The notes beneath the pieces are model-generated. The model was not told the DNA's origin, ran no database searches, and saw only the letters and a list, made by a program, of their open reading frames with translations. From CAIWHR01 sp963734085 (GTDB taxonomy: Bacteria; Pseudomonadota; Gammaproteobacteria; Burkholderiales; Casimicrobiaceae): DNA of 64,000 bases. Below are positions 1 through 8,326 of this stretch, piece by piece; the first letter of the stretch is position 1, and every line of letters starts with the position of its first letter. Position numbers and translations under genes: made by a program. The stretch is from the NCBI GenBank assembly GCA_963734085.1, contig CAVTFT010000009.1, positions 62,001 to 126,000 on the forward strand, given 5' to 3'.

Positions 1-293
1 ACGCGACATTGAAGGCCCTCGGCTTTTCCGGCGGGTTCGTCGCGATGCTGATCTTCGCCGAGTCGATCGGCATCGCGCTCGCGGGAGGAGCGATCGGCAT
101 CGCCGTGACCTTCCCGGTCGCGCGCGCTTTCGCCGACCAGATGGGAACGCTCTTTCCGATTTTTTTCGTGAGCGAGGAGACGGTGTTAATGCAGGTCGCT
201 GCCGCGGTCCTGGTCGGGGCCATAGCCGCGGCGGCACCCGCGTGGCGGACCGCGCGCGTGCGGATCGTCGATGGGTTGCGCGCCGTCGCATGA
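1..293 (+). CDS. ABC transporter permease, FtsX family (C-terminal part, cut by window start)
   Basis: Only the last ~96 codons are inside the window; the reading frame is open to base 3 and the stop is TGA at 291. The visible part begins with a TLKALGFS-type coupling segment, followed by two hydrophobic stretches and the C-terminal signature PAWRTARVRIVDGLRAV. This is the usual end of MacB/FtsX-type permeases, which move substrates or lipoproteins out of the inner membrane together with an ATPase. A second, complete permease of the same family follows 70 bp downstream, so the two probably form one heterodimeric transporter. The ATPase would lie upstream, outside the window. The substrate cannot be inferred. 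Confidence 0.85.
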   Translation, partial: ATLKALGFSGGFVAMLIFAESIGIALAGGAIGIAVTFPVARAFADQMGTLFPIFFVSEETVLMQVAAAVLVGAIAAAAPAWRTARVRIVDGLRAVA

Positions 294-363
294 GCGCGCC
301 GGGCCGCCCCAAGCGCGAATTGCTCCCTCTCGGAGGGACGGCGCGCAGCGCCAAGGGTGCGCC

Positions 364-1542
364 ATGAGTCGGACAATGGCGCTTCCCTTGAGCTACATCG
401 TCCGCAACGTCGCTGCGCGCAAGCTCACGACCGCGCTCACCGCCGGCGGGATGGCCCTCGTCGTCTACGTGTTCGCCACCGTGCTGATGCTGGCCGCGGG
501 GCTCGAGCAGACGCTGGTTGCAACGGGCCAGGACGACAACGTCATCGTGATCCGCCGCGGCGCGCAGACCGAAATACAAAGCGGCGTCGACCGGCGCCAG
601 GCGGGGATCGTCGAAAGCCTTCCCGACATCGCCATCGGGCAGGACGGCGAGCGGCTCTTTTCGAAGGAGCCGGTCGTGCTCATCAACCTGCCGAAGCGCG
701 ACTCGGGGAAGCCGTCGAATGTCGTGATTCGCGGCGTGACGCCGGCGGGTCTGGCGCTGCGGCCGCAGGTGAAGCTCGTCGAAGGCCGGATGTTCCGGCC
801 GGGCACCTCCGAAATCATCGCGGGACGATCGATCGCTAGCGGCTTCCAGGGTGCGGGCGTGGGCGAGACGCTGCGCTTCGCCTCGCGCGACTGGACGGTT
901 GTCGGCGTGTTCGATGCGGGCCGCACTGGTTTCGACTCGGAGATCTGGGGCGACGCCGAGCAGATGCTGCAGGCGTTCCGCCGGCTCGGCTTCTCGGCGC
1001 TGATATTTAGGCTCGCCGACGCCGAGCGCTTCGATGCGGTAAAAGAACAGATCGAGGCGGATCCGCGGCTCGCGCTCGAGGCAAAGCGCGAGACGCGGTT
1101 CTACGCCGACCAGTCCGAGGCGCTCTCCAAATTCATCAGCTATCTCGGGACGGCGATTTCGGTGATCTTTTCGATCGGCGCGATCATCGGCGCGATGATC
1201 ACGATGTACGCAAGCGTTGCTTCGCGCACGGCGGAGATCGGCACGCTGCGCGCGCTCGGCTTTTCGCGCTCCGCGATCCTCGCTGCGTTCCTGGTCGAGT
1301 CGCTGCTGCTGGGCTTCATCGGCGGCGTCGTCGGTTTGGCCGCGGCGTCGACGATGCAGGCGATCTCGATCTCGACGATGAATTTCCAGACCTTCGCCGA
1401 GCTCGCCTTCGGCTTCACGCTGACGCCGCGCATCATCCTGGTGTCGCTCGTGTTCGCGCTGCTGATGGGCTTCGTCGGCGGCTTCCTGCCCGCGGCGCGC
1501 GCCGCGCGGTTGAAGATCGTCGACGCGCTGCGAGCGGCGTAA
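364..1542 (+). CDS. ABC transporter permease, FtsX family
   Basis: This 392-residue inner-membrane protein has one N-terminal membrane segment (VYVFATVLMLAAG region), a periplasmic domain of ~220 residues, then three C-terminal membrane segments. It carries the family motif ASRTAEIGTLRALGFS and ends RAARLKIVDALRAA, closely echoing the end of the preceding permease. The frame is open upstream to base 271, but ATG at 364 is preferred because it starts just before the first hydrophobic region. The topology is the FtsX/MacB type. The pair of permeases probably works with an upstream ATPase; the cargo is unknown. Confidence 0.9.
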   Translation: MSRTMALPLSYIVRNVAARKLTTALTAGGMALVVYVFATVLMLAAGLEQTLVATGQDDNVIVIRRGAQTEIQSGVDRRQAGIVESLPDIAIGQDGERLFSKEPVVLINLPKRDSGKPSNVVIRGVTPAGLALRPQVKLVEGRMFRPGTSEIIAGRSIASGFQGAGVGETLRFASRDWTVVGVFDAGRTGFDSEIWGDAEQMLQAFRRLGFSALIFRLADAERFDAVKEQIEADPRLALEAKRETRFYADQSEALSKFISYLGTAISVIFSIGAIIGAMITMYASVASRTAEIGTLRALGFSRSAILAAFLVESLLLGFIGGVVGLAAASTMQAISISTMNFQTFAELAFGFTLTPRIILVSLVFALLMGFVGGFLPAARAARLKIVDALRAA

Positions 1543-1574
1543 GCCGCAGCGACGAACCCGGACCTGCTTTGCGA

Positions 1575-2462
1575 ATGGGCCCTGTTCCGCTGTTCGTGCT
1601 CTGCACGGTGATCTGGGGCTCGACGTGGCTCGCGATCACGTTCCAGCTCTCCGAAGTCGCCCCGGAAGCGTCGGTCGCCTACCGTTTCGCGTTCGCCTCG
1701 GCGCTGATCGCTGGCGGCTGCCTCGCGACGGGGCGCTCGCTGCGCTTTCCGCTCGGTCGCCACGCGCTGCTGGTCGCCCAGGGCGCGCTGTTCTTCGGCC
1801 TCAACTACATTGCCATCTATCGAGCCGAGCAGTACGTCGCTTCGGGGCTTGTCGCCGTGCTCTTCTCGACGATGGCGTTCATGAGCCTCGTCGGGACGCG
1901 GATCACGTTCGGCACGCCGATCACGGCGCGCGCGCTCGCAGGCGCCATGCTCGGCATCGGCGGCGTCGCGCTGCTGTTCCTACCCGAGCTCGCAGCGGCG
2001 GGCGCCGGCGGCAACGCCGCGCTCGGCATCGCGTACGGGCTCGGCGGCACGGTGCTCGCGACCGGCGGCAACCTCGTATCGATGCGGATGCAGCGCCTCC
2101 ATCTTCCGATCCTCGAGACGACGGCGTGGGGCATGGGCTACGGCGCGCTGATCGCGGCGATCGTGGCCACCATGAGCGGTATCGCGTGGTCGTTCGACAC
2201 GCGCGCGGGCTACGTCGTCTCGCTCGCGTATCTTGCGGTGTTCGGCAGCATCGTCGCGTTCCTCGCCTATCTGACGCTGTTAAAGCAGGTCGGCGCAGGA
2301 CCCGCATCGTACGTCGGCGTCACGACGCCCGTGATCGCAATGGCGTTCTCGACGCTGCTCGAGGGCTACCGCTGGAGCGTGTTCGGTGTGATCGGCGTGG
2401 TGCTCGCCGTCATCGGCAACGTGCTGGTGCTGCGGGCGCCGGCGTCGCGATCGAAGGCCTAG
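1575..2462 (+). CDS. EamA/DMT-superfamily transporter
   Basis: About 295 residues with ten predicted hydrophobic segments arranged as two EamA repeats. The N-terminus FVLCTVIWGSTWLAI is typical of the family. Members of the drug/metabolite transporter superfamily export amino acids or other small metabolites across the inner membrane; the substrate here is not predictable. The ATG at 1575 is chosen over a TTG two codons upstream. The 3' end overlaps the convergent Bug-protein gene by 4 bp, sharing the bases CTAG. Confidence 0.88.
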   Translation: MGPVPLFVLCTVIWGSTWLAITFQLSEVAPEASVAYRFAFASALIAGGCLATGRSLRFPLGRHALLVAQGALFFGLNYIAIYRAEQYVASGLVAVLFSTMAFMSLVGTRITFGTPITARALAGAMLGIGGVALLFLPELAAAGAGGNAALGIAYGLGGTVLATGGNLVSMRMQRLHLPILETTAWGMGYGALIAAIVATMSGIAWSFDTRAGYVVSLAYLAVFGSIVAFLAYLTLLKQVGAGPASYVGVTTPVIAMAFSTLLEGYRWSVFGVIGVVLAVIGNVLVLRAPASRSKA

Positions 2463-3430
2463 TCGAGGTTGAGCTTCGCGTCCGCGATCAGCCTTTTCCA
2501 GCTTGCGAGGTCCGTATCGATGATCGTGCCGAGGCGCGCGGGCGGCCCCGCGACGATCTCCGCGCCCTCGCGGTAGAGCCGATCCTTGACGTCGGGCTCC
2601 GCCAGCACGCGATTCACGCCGGCGTTGAGCCTGGCGACGATCTCGCGGGACGTGCCCGCAGGCGCGACGATTCCCCAATAGTTGACGACGTCGGCATTCG
2701 CCACGCCTTCTTCCCGCCAGCTCGGCACATCGGGAAGGAGCGGTGCGCGGCGGTTGCCCGTGACCGCAAGCGCTCTGACTTTCCCGTCGGCGATATACGG
2801 CAGCGTCGCCGACACCGTTCCGGTCATCGCCTGGATCTGGCCGGAGAGGAGATCGAGCGTCGCCGGTGCGATCCCCTTGTACGGAACATGGACGATGACC
2901 GTGCCGGCGCGCGCGTTCATGAGCTCCAGCGCGAGATGATTGATGCTGCCCGGACCCGCCGAGCCGTAGTTGAGCACTCCGGGCTCCCGCTTCGCGAGCG
3001 CGATGAACTCGCGCATCGTATTCGCGTGCACGGCAGGGTTGACGACGAACACGAGCGGCGACGTCGCGATCGACGCGACCGGCATGAATTGCTGGACGGG
3101 ATCATAGCCGGCGTTCTTCGACGCCGCCGCGACCGTGGTAAACGGGCCGGCGACGAACAGCAGCGTGTATCCGTCCGGATCCGCCTTGGCCGCTTCCACG
3201 GCTCCGATCGCGCCGCCGGCGCCGGTCCGGTTGTCGACGACGAGGGTGGCGTTCATCGCCTCGCCGAGCTTCTGCGCGATGAAGCGGGCGACGGTATCGG
3301 TCCCGGCACCCGGCGGAAACGGCACGATCAACCGGATCGGTTTCGCCGGATAGGCAGCTGGTTGCGCGGACGCTGCAGCAGTGACCAGCGCGGCGAAGAG
3401 CGTGACGACCAGCTTCAATGCGGATTTCAT
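2459..3430 (-). CDS. Bug-family (TctC-like) tripartite tricarboxylate transporter binding protein
   Basis: A 323-residue exported protein. Residues 1-22 form a signal peptide (MKSALKLVVTLFAALVTAAA) and the mature part begins near the family hallmark YPAKPIRLIVPFPPGAGTD. Bug proteins are periplasmic receptors for carboxylates or other small organic anions and are greatly expanded in Betaproteobacteria. No TctA/TctB membrane partners are adjacent, so this is an orphan receptor whose ligand cannot be assigned. The ATG at 3430 is preferred to in-frame positions upstream because it begins the signal peptide. The 3' end overlaps the EamA gene tail to tail. Confidence 0.9.
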   Translation of the reverse strand: MKSALKLVVTLFAALVTAAASAQPAAYPAKPIRLIVPFPPGAGTDTVARFIAQKLGEAMNATLVVDNRTGAGGAIGAVEAAKADPDGYTLLFVAGPFTTVAAASKNAGYDPVQQFMPVASIATSPLVFVVNPAVHANTMREFIALAKREPGVLNYGSAGPGSINHLALELMNARAGTVIVHVPYKGIAPATLDLLSGQIQAMTGTVSATLPYIADGKVRALAVTGNRRAPLLPDVPSWREEGVANADVVNYWGIVAPAGTSREIVARLNAGVNRVLAEPDVKDRLYREGAEIVAGPPARLGTIIDTDLASWKRLIADAKLNLD

Positions 3431-3443
3431 GCTCGCACTGCCT

Positions 3444-4301
3444 TCAATCTTCGCCATCCTTCTTGATCACGTCGACATTATCGATCAGGCGGGTCGTGCC
3501 GAGCGTCGCCGCGGCGAGCACGATCAGCAGGTTCGGATGGTCGTAACCTTCGGGATGGGGGATGCGCAGCGCAAGCCCGTGGCGGATCGCGACGTAATCG
3601 ACTTTCCAGCCGCGATGCGCGAGCTCCATCCGGCCGGCGGCTTCCAGATTCGCATAATCGGTGCGGCCGGCGGCAATCGCATCGGCGATCTCGCGCAGCA
3701 CGCGATACAGATTCGGCGCTTCGGCGCGCTCGGTTGCGGACAGGTAGCTGTTGCGCGACGACAGCGCGAGCCCGTCGTCGGCGCGGATGGTCTCTGCCGG
3801 GACGATCTGGATCGGCATGTTGAACTGCTGGACCATGCCGCGGACGATCTTCAGCTGCTGGCGGTCTTTCTTGCCGAACACGGCGACGTCCGGCCGGACG
3901 AGATTGAAGAGCTTCAGCACCACCGTGCATACGCCGTTGAAGAACCCGGGCCGCGTTGCGCCTTCCAGCTCGTCGGCGAGCGGCGGCGGCTGCACGCGAT
4001 AAACCTGCGGGGTCGGATACATCTCCTGATCCTGCGGCGCGAACAGCACGTCGACGCCTTCGCGCTCGAGCCCCGCGCGATCGGCGTCCATCGTCCGCGG
4101 GTAGCGGTCGAAATCCTCGTTCGGGCCGAACTGCAACCGGTTCACGAAAATGCTCGTGACGACGGCGTCGCCGTGCGCCCGCGCGATCCGGCACAGCGAC
4201 AGATGGCCGTTGTGCAGATTACCCATTGTCGGCACGAAGGCGACGCGGCTTGCGCCGGCCAGCTGCTCGGCGAGTTCGGCGGCGGTACTGACCACTTTCA
4301 T
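3444..4301 (-). CDS. panC: pantothenate synthetase (pantoate-beta-alanine ligase)
   Basis: Catalyses the ATP-dependent condensation of pantoate with beta-alanine, the last step of vitamin B5 synthesis, in the cytoplasm. The 285-residue length is normal for the family. Visible motifs are the nucleotide-binding VPTMGNLHNGHLSL, in which the usual MGALHxGHxSL is slightly varied, FVNRLQFGPNEDFDRYPRT, and the KKDRQQLKIV segment. It lies downstream of panB on the same strand with a gap of ~54 bp. The order folK-kinase-panB-panC points to one vitamin and nucleotide operon. Confidence 0.96.
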   Translation of the reverse strand: MKVVSTAAELAEQLAGASRVAFVPTMGNLHNGHLSLCRIARAHGDAVVTSIFVNRLQFGPNEDFDRYPRTMDADRAGLEREGVDVLFAPQDQEMYPTPQVYRVQPPPLADELEGATRPGFFNGVCTVVLKLFNLVRPDVAVFGKKDRQQLKIVRGMVQQFNMPIQIVPAETIRADDGLALSSRNSYLSATERAEAPNLYRVLREIADAIAAGRTDYANLEAAGRMELAHRGWKVDYVAIRHGLALRIPHPEGYDHPNLLIVLAAATLGTTRLIDNVDVIKKDGED

Positions 4302-4355
4302 GCGAATCCCGTCGTCAGAATCCGTGCAGTCGATGCTGCGAGGCGCAGCGCAACC

Positions 4356-5192
4356 TCAGAAGCAATGCTCGGGCGCCGGAAACGATCCATCCTTGACCGC
4401 CGCGACATAAGTCGAAAGCGCGGCACCGATGCTGTCGTTGCCGGTCATGAAATTGCGGACGAAGCGCGCGGCTCGCCCCGGCTGGATCCCCAGGGCGTCG
4501 TAGATTACCAGCACTTGCCCCGAACAGGCGGGACCGGCGCCGATGCCGATCACCGGAACACCGGACGCCCGCGTCAGCGCTTCGCCCAGGTCGCGCGGGA
4601 CGCACTCGACGACGAGCATCGCGGCGCCCGCGGCGGTGAGCGCGCGGGCGTCGGCGAGCAAAATCTCGGCAGCGTCCGGCGTCTTGCCCTGGACGCGATA
4701 GCCTCCCAGCGCATTGACCGATTGCGGCAACAGGCCCACGTGTCCGCAAACCGGCACGCTGCGCGCTGTGAGGAAAGCTACGGTCGGCGCGAGCCACGCG
4801 CCACCCTCGAGCTTGACCATCTGCGCGCCGGCCTTGAGCGCCGCGGCCGATGAAGCGTACGCCGCTTCGGGGCTCGCCTGATAGCTGCCGAACGGAAGGT
4901 CGGCGATGACGAGTGGGCGCGTGCTGCCGGCAACGACGCAGCGCGTGTGATAGAGAACGTCGTCGAGCGACACCGGCAGCGTCGAGTCGTGACCCTGGAT
5001 CACATTGCCGAGCGAATCGCCGACGAGCAGCACGTCGACGCCGGCGCGATCGCACAGCGCAGCGAAGCTCGCATCGTAGGCGGTGAGCATCGCGACCTTC
5101 TGGCCGTCGCGTGCCATCGCCGCGAGCGCAGGGACGGTGAGCCGCGCGGGACGGCTCGCGGTCGGAGTCGGGGTCGTATAGGGCGTGTCCAT
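4356..5192 (-). CDS. panB: 3-methyl-2-oxobutanoate hydroxymethyltransferase (ketopantoate hydroxymethyltransferase)
   Basis: Transfers a hydroxymethyl group from methylene-tetrahydrofolate to 2-oxoisovalerate, giving ketopantoate, the first committed step of pantothenate synthesis. The protein has 278 residues. Motifs include MLTAYDASFA, the metal-binding VGDSLGNVIQGHDSTLPV, VKLEGG, GHVGLLPQ and VIGIGAGPACSGQVLV. The last usually reads GIGAGxxxDGQ, so a Ser replaces the usual Asp. The start lies 4 bp after the stop of the deoxynucleoside kinase gene, which indicates translational coupling. Confidence 0.96.
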   Translation of the reverse strand: MDTPYTTPTPTASRPARLTVPALAAMARDGQKVAMLTAYDASFAALCDRAGVDVLLVGDSLGNVIQGHDSTLPVSLDDVLYHTRCVVAGSTRPLVIADLPFGSYQASPEAAYASSAAALKAGAQMVKLEGGAWLAPTVAFLTARSVPVCGHVGLLPQSVNALGGYRVQGKTPDAAEILLADARALTAAGAAMLVVECVPRDLGEALTRASGVPVIGIGAGPACSGQVLVIYDALGIQPGRAARFVRNFMTGNDSIGAALSTYVAAVKDGSFPAPEHCF

Positions 5193-5196
5193 GGCG

Positions 5197-5844
5197 TCAG
5201 GCGCTCTGGCCGAGGTTGAAGAACTCGCGCTGTCCGCGCATCGTGCCGATCCGCGCGAGCAGCAGGTTCAGGTGGTCGGGATCATCGACGAAGTTGAGCC
5301 GCTCGCTGTTGACGATCAGCAGCGGTGCGGCTTCATAGCGATAGAAGTATCGACTGTACGCGTCGGCGAGCCGTGCGAGGTAGTGCGCGGTGATCGTCCG
5401 CTCGTAGTGGACGCCGCGACGGTGGACGCGCTCGATCAGCGTCTCGACCGGTGCCTGCAGGTAGATCACGAGGTCGGGCACCGGTGCCTCGAGCTTCAGG
5501 TACGAGTAGACCTTTTCGTAGAGCTTGTATTCGGCATCGGTCAGGTTGAGTCGCGCGAACAGCGGGTCCTTGTCGAGCAGGAAATCGCCGACGGTCGTCC
5601 GGCGGAACATGTCGAGCTGGGGGACGCCGCGCAACTGGTCGACGCGCTGGAACAGGAACGTGAGCTGCGCCGGGAGCGCGTAGCGCGCCATGTCTTCGTA
5701 AAAGCGCGCAAGGAACGGGTTCTCCTCGGGGCGCTCGAGCAGCTCCTCGCCGGCGAGGTGATGGGCGAGCTGCCGGGCGAGGCTCGTCTTGCCGGCGCCG
5801 ATTGGTCCTTCGACGACAACATAGCGGCATTTCTCCAGGTCCAT
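5197..5844 (-). CDS. deoxynucleoside kinase (deoxyadenosine/deoxyguanosine kinase family)
   Basis: A 215-residue P-loop kinase of the dNK/dGK family that phosphorylates deoxynucleosides for nucleotide salvage. Visible are the Walker A motif VVEGPIGAGKTSLA near residues 10-23, the ERPEENPFLARFYED segment that contacts the base, and a C-terminal region with the RVHRRGVHYERT arginine-rich lid. In Betaproteobacteria this gene commonly sits between folK and panB, as it does here. Nucleoside specificity (dA, dG or dC) cannot be read from the sequence. Confidence 0.9.
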   Translation of the reverse strand: MDLEKCRYVVVEGPIGAGKTSLARQLAHHLAGEELLERPEENPFLARFYEDMARYALPAQLTFLFQRVDQLRGVPQLDMFRRTTVGDFLLDKDPLFARLNLTDAEYKLYEKVYSYLKLEAPVPDLVIYLQAPVETLIERVHRRGVHYERTITAHYLARLADAYSRYFYRYEAAPLLIVNSERLNFVDDPDHLNLLLARIGTMRGQREFFNLGQSA

Positions 5845-5866
5845 CGGTTTCGTCTTCTGGCGGACG

Positions 5867-6376
5867 CTACAGAACGTGGCTGCGGGTCGGGGCGATGCGC
5901 TGCCTGCGGACGGTACCGAGAAAATGCCGCGCGAGACCGCGCCCCGGGATGGTCACCGCCGGCGCGATGTCCAGCAGTGGCCGCAGCACGAACCGACGCT
6001 CGTGCATCCGCGGATGCGGCACGGTCAGCCCGTGTCGCCGGATCCGGCGGCGGCCGTATAGTAGCAAATCGAGGTCGAGCGTCCGCGGCGCATTGCGCTG
6101 CGCTTCAGCGCTGCGCAGGCGATGCTGCCGTCGCTCGATTCGCAGCAGCGTCGAAAGCAGCCTGTGCGGCGCGAGCGTGGTGTGCAGCGCGACGACCGCG
6201 TTGACGTAATCGGGTTGCGGTGCGGTCCCGCCGATCGGCGCGCTCGCGTAGTTCGGGGAGACGGCGAGGACCTCGACGCGCGGCAGCCGCGCAATCGCCC
6301 GGACGGCCCGCGCAAGCTGCCGCCGCGGATGCGCGAGATTGCTCCCCAGGCCCACGAACGCGAGGGCGGCGCTCAT
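5867..6376 (-). CDS. folK: 2-amino-4-hydroxy-6-hydroxymethyldihydropteridine pyrophosphokinase
   Basis: Transfers pyrophosphate from ATP to 6-hydroxymethyl-7,8-dihydropterin in folate synthesis. The 169-residue length is normal. Motifs are the N-terminal FVGLGSNLAHPRRQL, the pterin-side NAVVALHT and the catalytic RTLDLDLLLYG, whose two aspartates bind Mg. The HPRMHERRFVLRPLLDI C-terminal motif is intact. The ATG at 6376 was chosen because the homologous start MSAALAFVGLGSN is there; the open frame runs further upstream without resemblance to the family. It is separated from pcnB by an unusual ~199-bp spacer. Confidence 0.95.
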   Translation of the reverse strand: MSAALAFVGLGSNLAHPRRQLARAVRAIARLPRVEVLAVSPNYASAPIGGTAPQPDYVNAVVALHTTLAPHRLLSTLLRIERRQHRLRSAEAQRNAPRTLDLDLLLYGRRRIRRHGLTVPHPRMHERRFVLRPLLDIAPAVTIPGRGLARHFLGTVRRQRIAPTRSHVL

Positions 6377-6575
6377 CGGGTAACTTCCGCGAGGCTCGTC
6401 CACTGCTGCGTGGGCAGCGCTTCCCCCTTCCGGTAGAGGGGGCGAGCGCGGCCTCCGCCGCAGCGGGCGTTGCGCGTTACGCCTTGAGGTCGCCCACCGC
6501 CCGCGCTCGCAGACGCGCCCTGCGGGCCTTGGCTTTGCCCTGCTCGCGCGGGCATTCCGGACGGCCCTGCGGCGC
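6377..6575. repeat. pcnB-folK spacer with nested inverted repeats
   Basis: These ~199 bp separate genes that are usually tightly packed. They contain a perfect 10-bp inverted repeat, GCGAGCGCGG at 6442-6451 and CCGCGCTCGC at 6501-6510. Nested inside it is a 5-bp pair, GGGCG at 6464-6468 and CGCCC at 6491-6495. A small hairpin (CCCCCT/AGGGGG) lies at about 6423-6442. No reading frame here resembles a protein. A palindromic mobile repeat or a processing site is possible; this is inference. Confidence 0.4.
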
Positions 6576-7949
6576 TCACTGCTGACTCGGCGGCTCGGCG
6601 TCGGGCACTGCCGGTGTCGCGGCGTCACGGCGCTTGTGCCCACGACCGCGGGAGCGGCGTTTCTTCTTCGGCCCTTCGTCGGGCTTCAGCATCGCGACGC
6701 GCTCGTCGTGCGGGGCGTTGGCGAAGCGATCCCACCAATCCGCGAGCTCCGCGAGTTCGCCTTCGAATTCGCCGCTCTTGCAGCGCAGATCAAGGAAATC
6801 CCAGCCGGCGCGATACCGAGGGTGCTCGATCAGCCGGAACGGGCGCCCGCCCGCGCGCTGCAGAAAGCGCGGCTGCAGCGACCAGATCTCCTTGATCGTC
6901 GCCTCGAAGCGCCGTGGGATCGCGAGCTTTTTCGCCTGCCGTTCCAGCACCGCGTCCATCGCCTCGAACAACGCGGGAATCGGCGTTACACCGCGCGCCT
7001 TCGCCGCGTTCCAGGTGGCGAGCACCTCGTGCCACAAGAGCGTCGCGAACAGGAAGCCCGGCGACACGCCGCGGTCGTCGCGGACGCGTTGGTCAGTGTT
7101 GGCGAGCGAAAGCTCGATGAAGCGCTGGCCGAGCGGCTGCTCGATGATGACGTCGAGCAGCGGCAGCAGCCCGTGCGAGAGGCCGTGCGCGCGCAGGCTC
7201 TTCACGGTCTCCACCGCATGCCCCGAAAAGAGGAGCTTCTGCATTTCGTCGAACAGCCGCGCCGGCGGGACGTTGCCCATCAGCGGCGCGAGCTTCGCAA
7301 TCGGCGCCGCGGTCTTGGGCTCGATCGCGATGCCGAGCTTGGCCGCAAGACGCACGGCGCGCAGCATGCGCACCGGGTCCTCGCGGTAGCGCGTCGTCGG
7401 TGGCCCGATCAGCCTGAGCCTTCGCACACGGATGTCCGCAACGCCGCCGACGTAATCCCACACTTCCTCGGTCGCCGGATCGAAATAGAGCGCGTTGATC
7501 GTGAAGTCGCGCCTCGCCGCGTCCTCGGCGTGCGAGCCGTAGACATTGTCCGACAACAGCCGGCCGTGCTCGTCGGTTGCGTCGTCGCCCACCTGCGCCG
7601 CGCGGAAGGTCGACACCTCGATCGTTTCCGCACCCGAGTGGACGTGCACGAGGCGGAACCGGCGGCCGATGATGAACGCGCGGCGGAACAGCGGCTTCAC
7701 CTGCTCGGGAAGCGCGGACGTGGCGATGTCGAAATCCTTGGGCTCGATGCCGAGCAGCAGGTCACGCACGGCGCCGCCGACGACGAAGGCGGCGAACCCG
7801 GCGTCGTGGAGGCGGCGCGTGACGTCGAGGGCGCCGCGCGAGAGTTGATTCCGCCGCAGCGGGTGCTCGGAGGGACCGTACACGCGTGCGCGGCGGCGGC
7901 CGGTCCCGGATCGGGCGGGAATGAGACGGGCGAGCAGGCGGCGGATCAT
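6576..7949 (-). CDS. pcnB: poly(A) polymerase I
   Basis: Adds poly(A) tails to RNA 3' ends, marking them for decay. The protein has 457 residues. Motifs are FVVGGAVRDLLLGIEPKDFDIATSA, with the class II nucleotidyltransferase DxD aspartates, the RRDFTINALYFDP motif and RYREDPVRMLRAVRLAAKL. The C-terminus is strongly basic (KKKRRSRGRGHKRR), as is common in PcnB rather than the related CCA-adding enzymes. The frame extends 51 codons upstream of ATG 7949, but MIRRLLARLIP is the natural start. It is probably the first gene of the pcnB-folK-kinase-panB-panC group. Confidence 0.94.
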   Translation of the reverse strand: MIRRLLARLIPARSGTGRRRARVYGPSEHPLRRNQLSRGALDVTRRLHDAGFAAFVVGGAVRDLLLGIEPKDFDIATSALPEQVKPLFRRAFIIGRRFRLVHVHSGAETIEVSTFRAAQVGDDATDEHGRLLSDNVYGSHAEDAARRDFTINALYFDPATEEVWDYVGGVADIRVRRLRLIGPPTTRYREDPVRMLRAVRLAAKLGIAIEPKTAAPIAKLAPLMGNVPPARLFDEMQKLLFSGHAVETVKSLRAHGLSHGLLPLLDVIIEQPLGQRFIELSLANTDQRVRDDRGVSPGFLFATLLWHEVLATWNAAKARGVTPIPALFEAMDAVLERQAKKLAIPRRFEATIKEIWSLQPRFLQRAGGRPFRLIEHPRYRAGWDFLDLRCKSGEFEGELAELADWWDRFANAPHDERVAMLKPDEGPKKKRRSRGRGHKRRDAATPAVPDAEPPSQQ

Positions 7950-8326
7950 CGCGCTGGGCGGGCGATGTGGCGAGAGGGACGAAACCGGAGAGCCAACGGG
8001 TGCAACGCAGGGCGACGCGGGGCGCGGCAACCATGCGCGCGCGAGCCGGACAGGATCATCGAACGGGCGGCGATCATAGCACGCGATACCGCTGCCGTTC
8101 ACCTGCAGGGAACGCCGTCCGAGGCGCGCTGCGACGCGGGCGCGGGAATCGCGATGCGGTCGCGTCGACGCGCCGGCGGCGGCCGCGTTGCGCCTTCTTG
8201 ATCTGGATCGATCCGCGCGCTCGCATCGCGTGGCAGTATCGCGTGAATTCGAGGATAATTAAGGGCTTGCGACATCCGCATTTCCACGCCCGCGGTCGTC
8301 GGGTGGCGGCCCCACAAGGAGATTCC
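7950..8326. promoter_or_regulatory. pcnB/icd divergent intergenic region with candidate icd promoter
   Basis: The region lies between divergently transcribed pcnB and icd. A candidate sigma-70 promoter for icd is TGGCAG (8231-8236), a 17-bp spacer and GATAAT (8254-8259). The -35 box is weak. The rest is GC-rich and shows no convincing gene. The icd ribosome-binding site AAGGAG lies just before its ATG. Confidence 0.4.
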
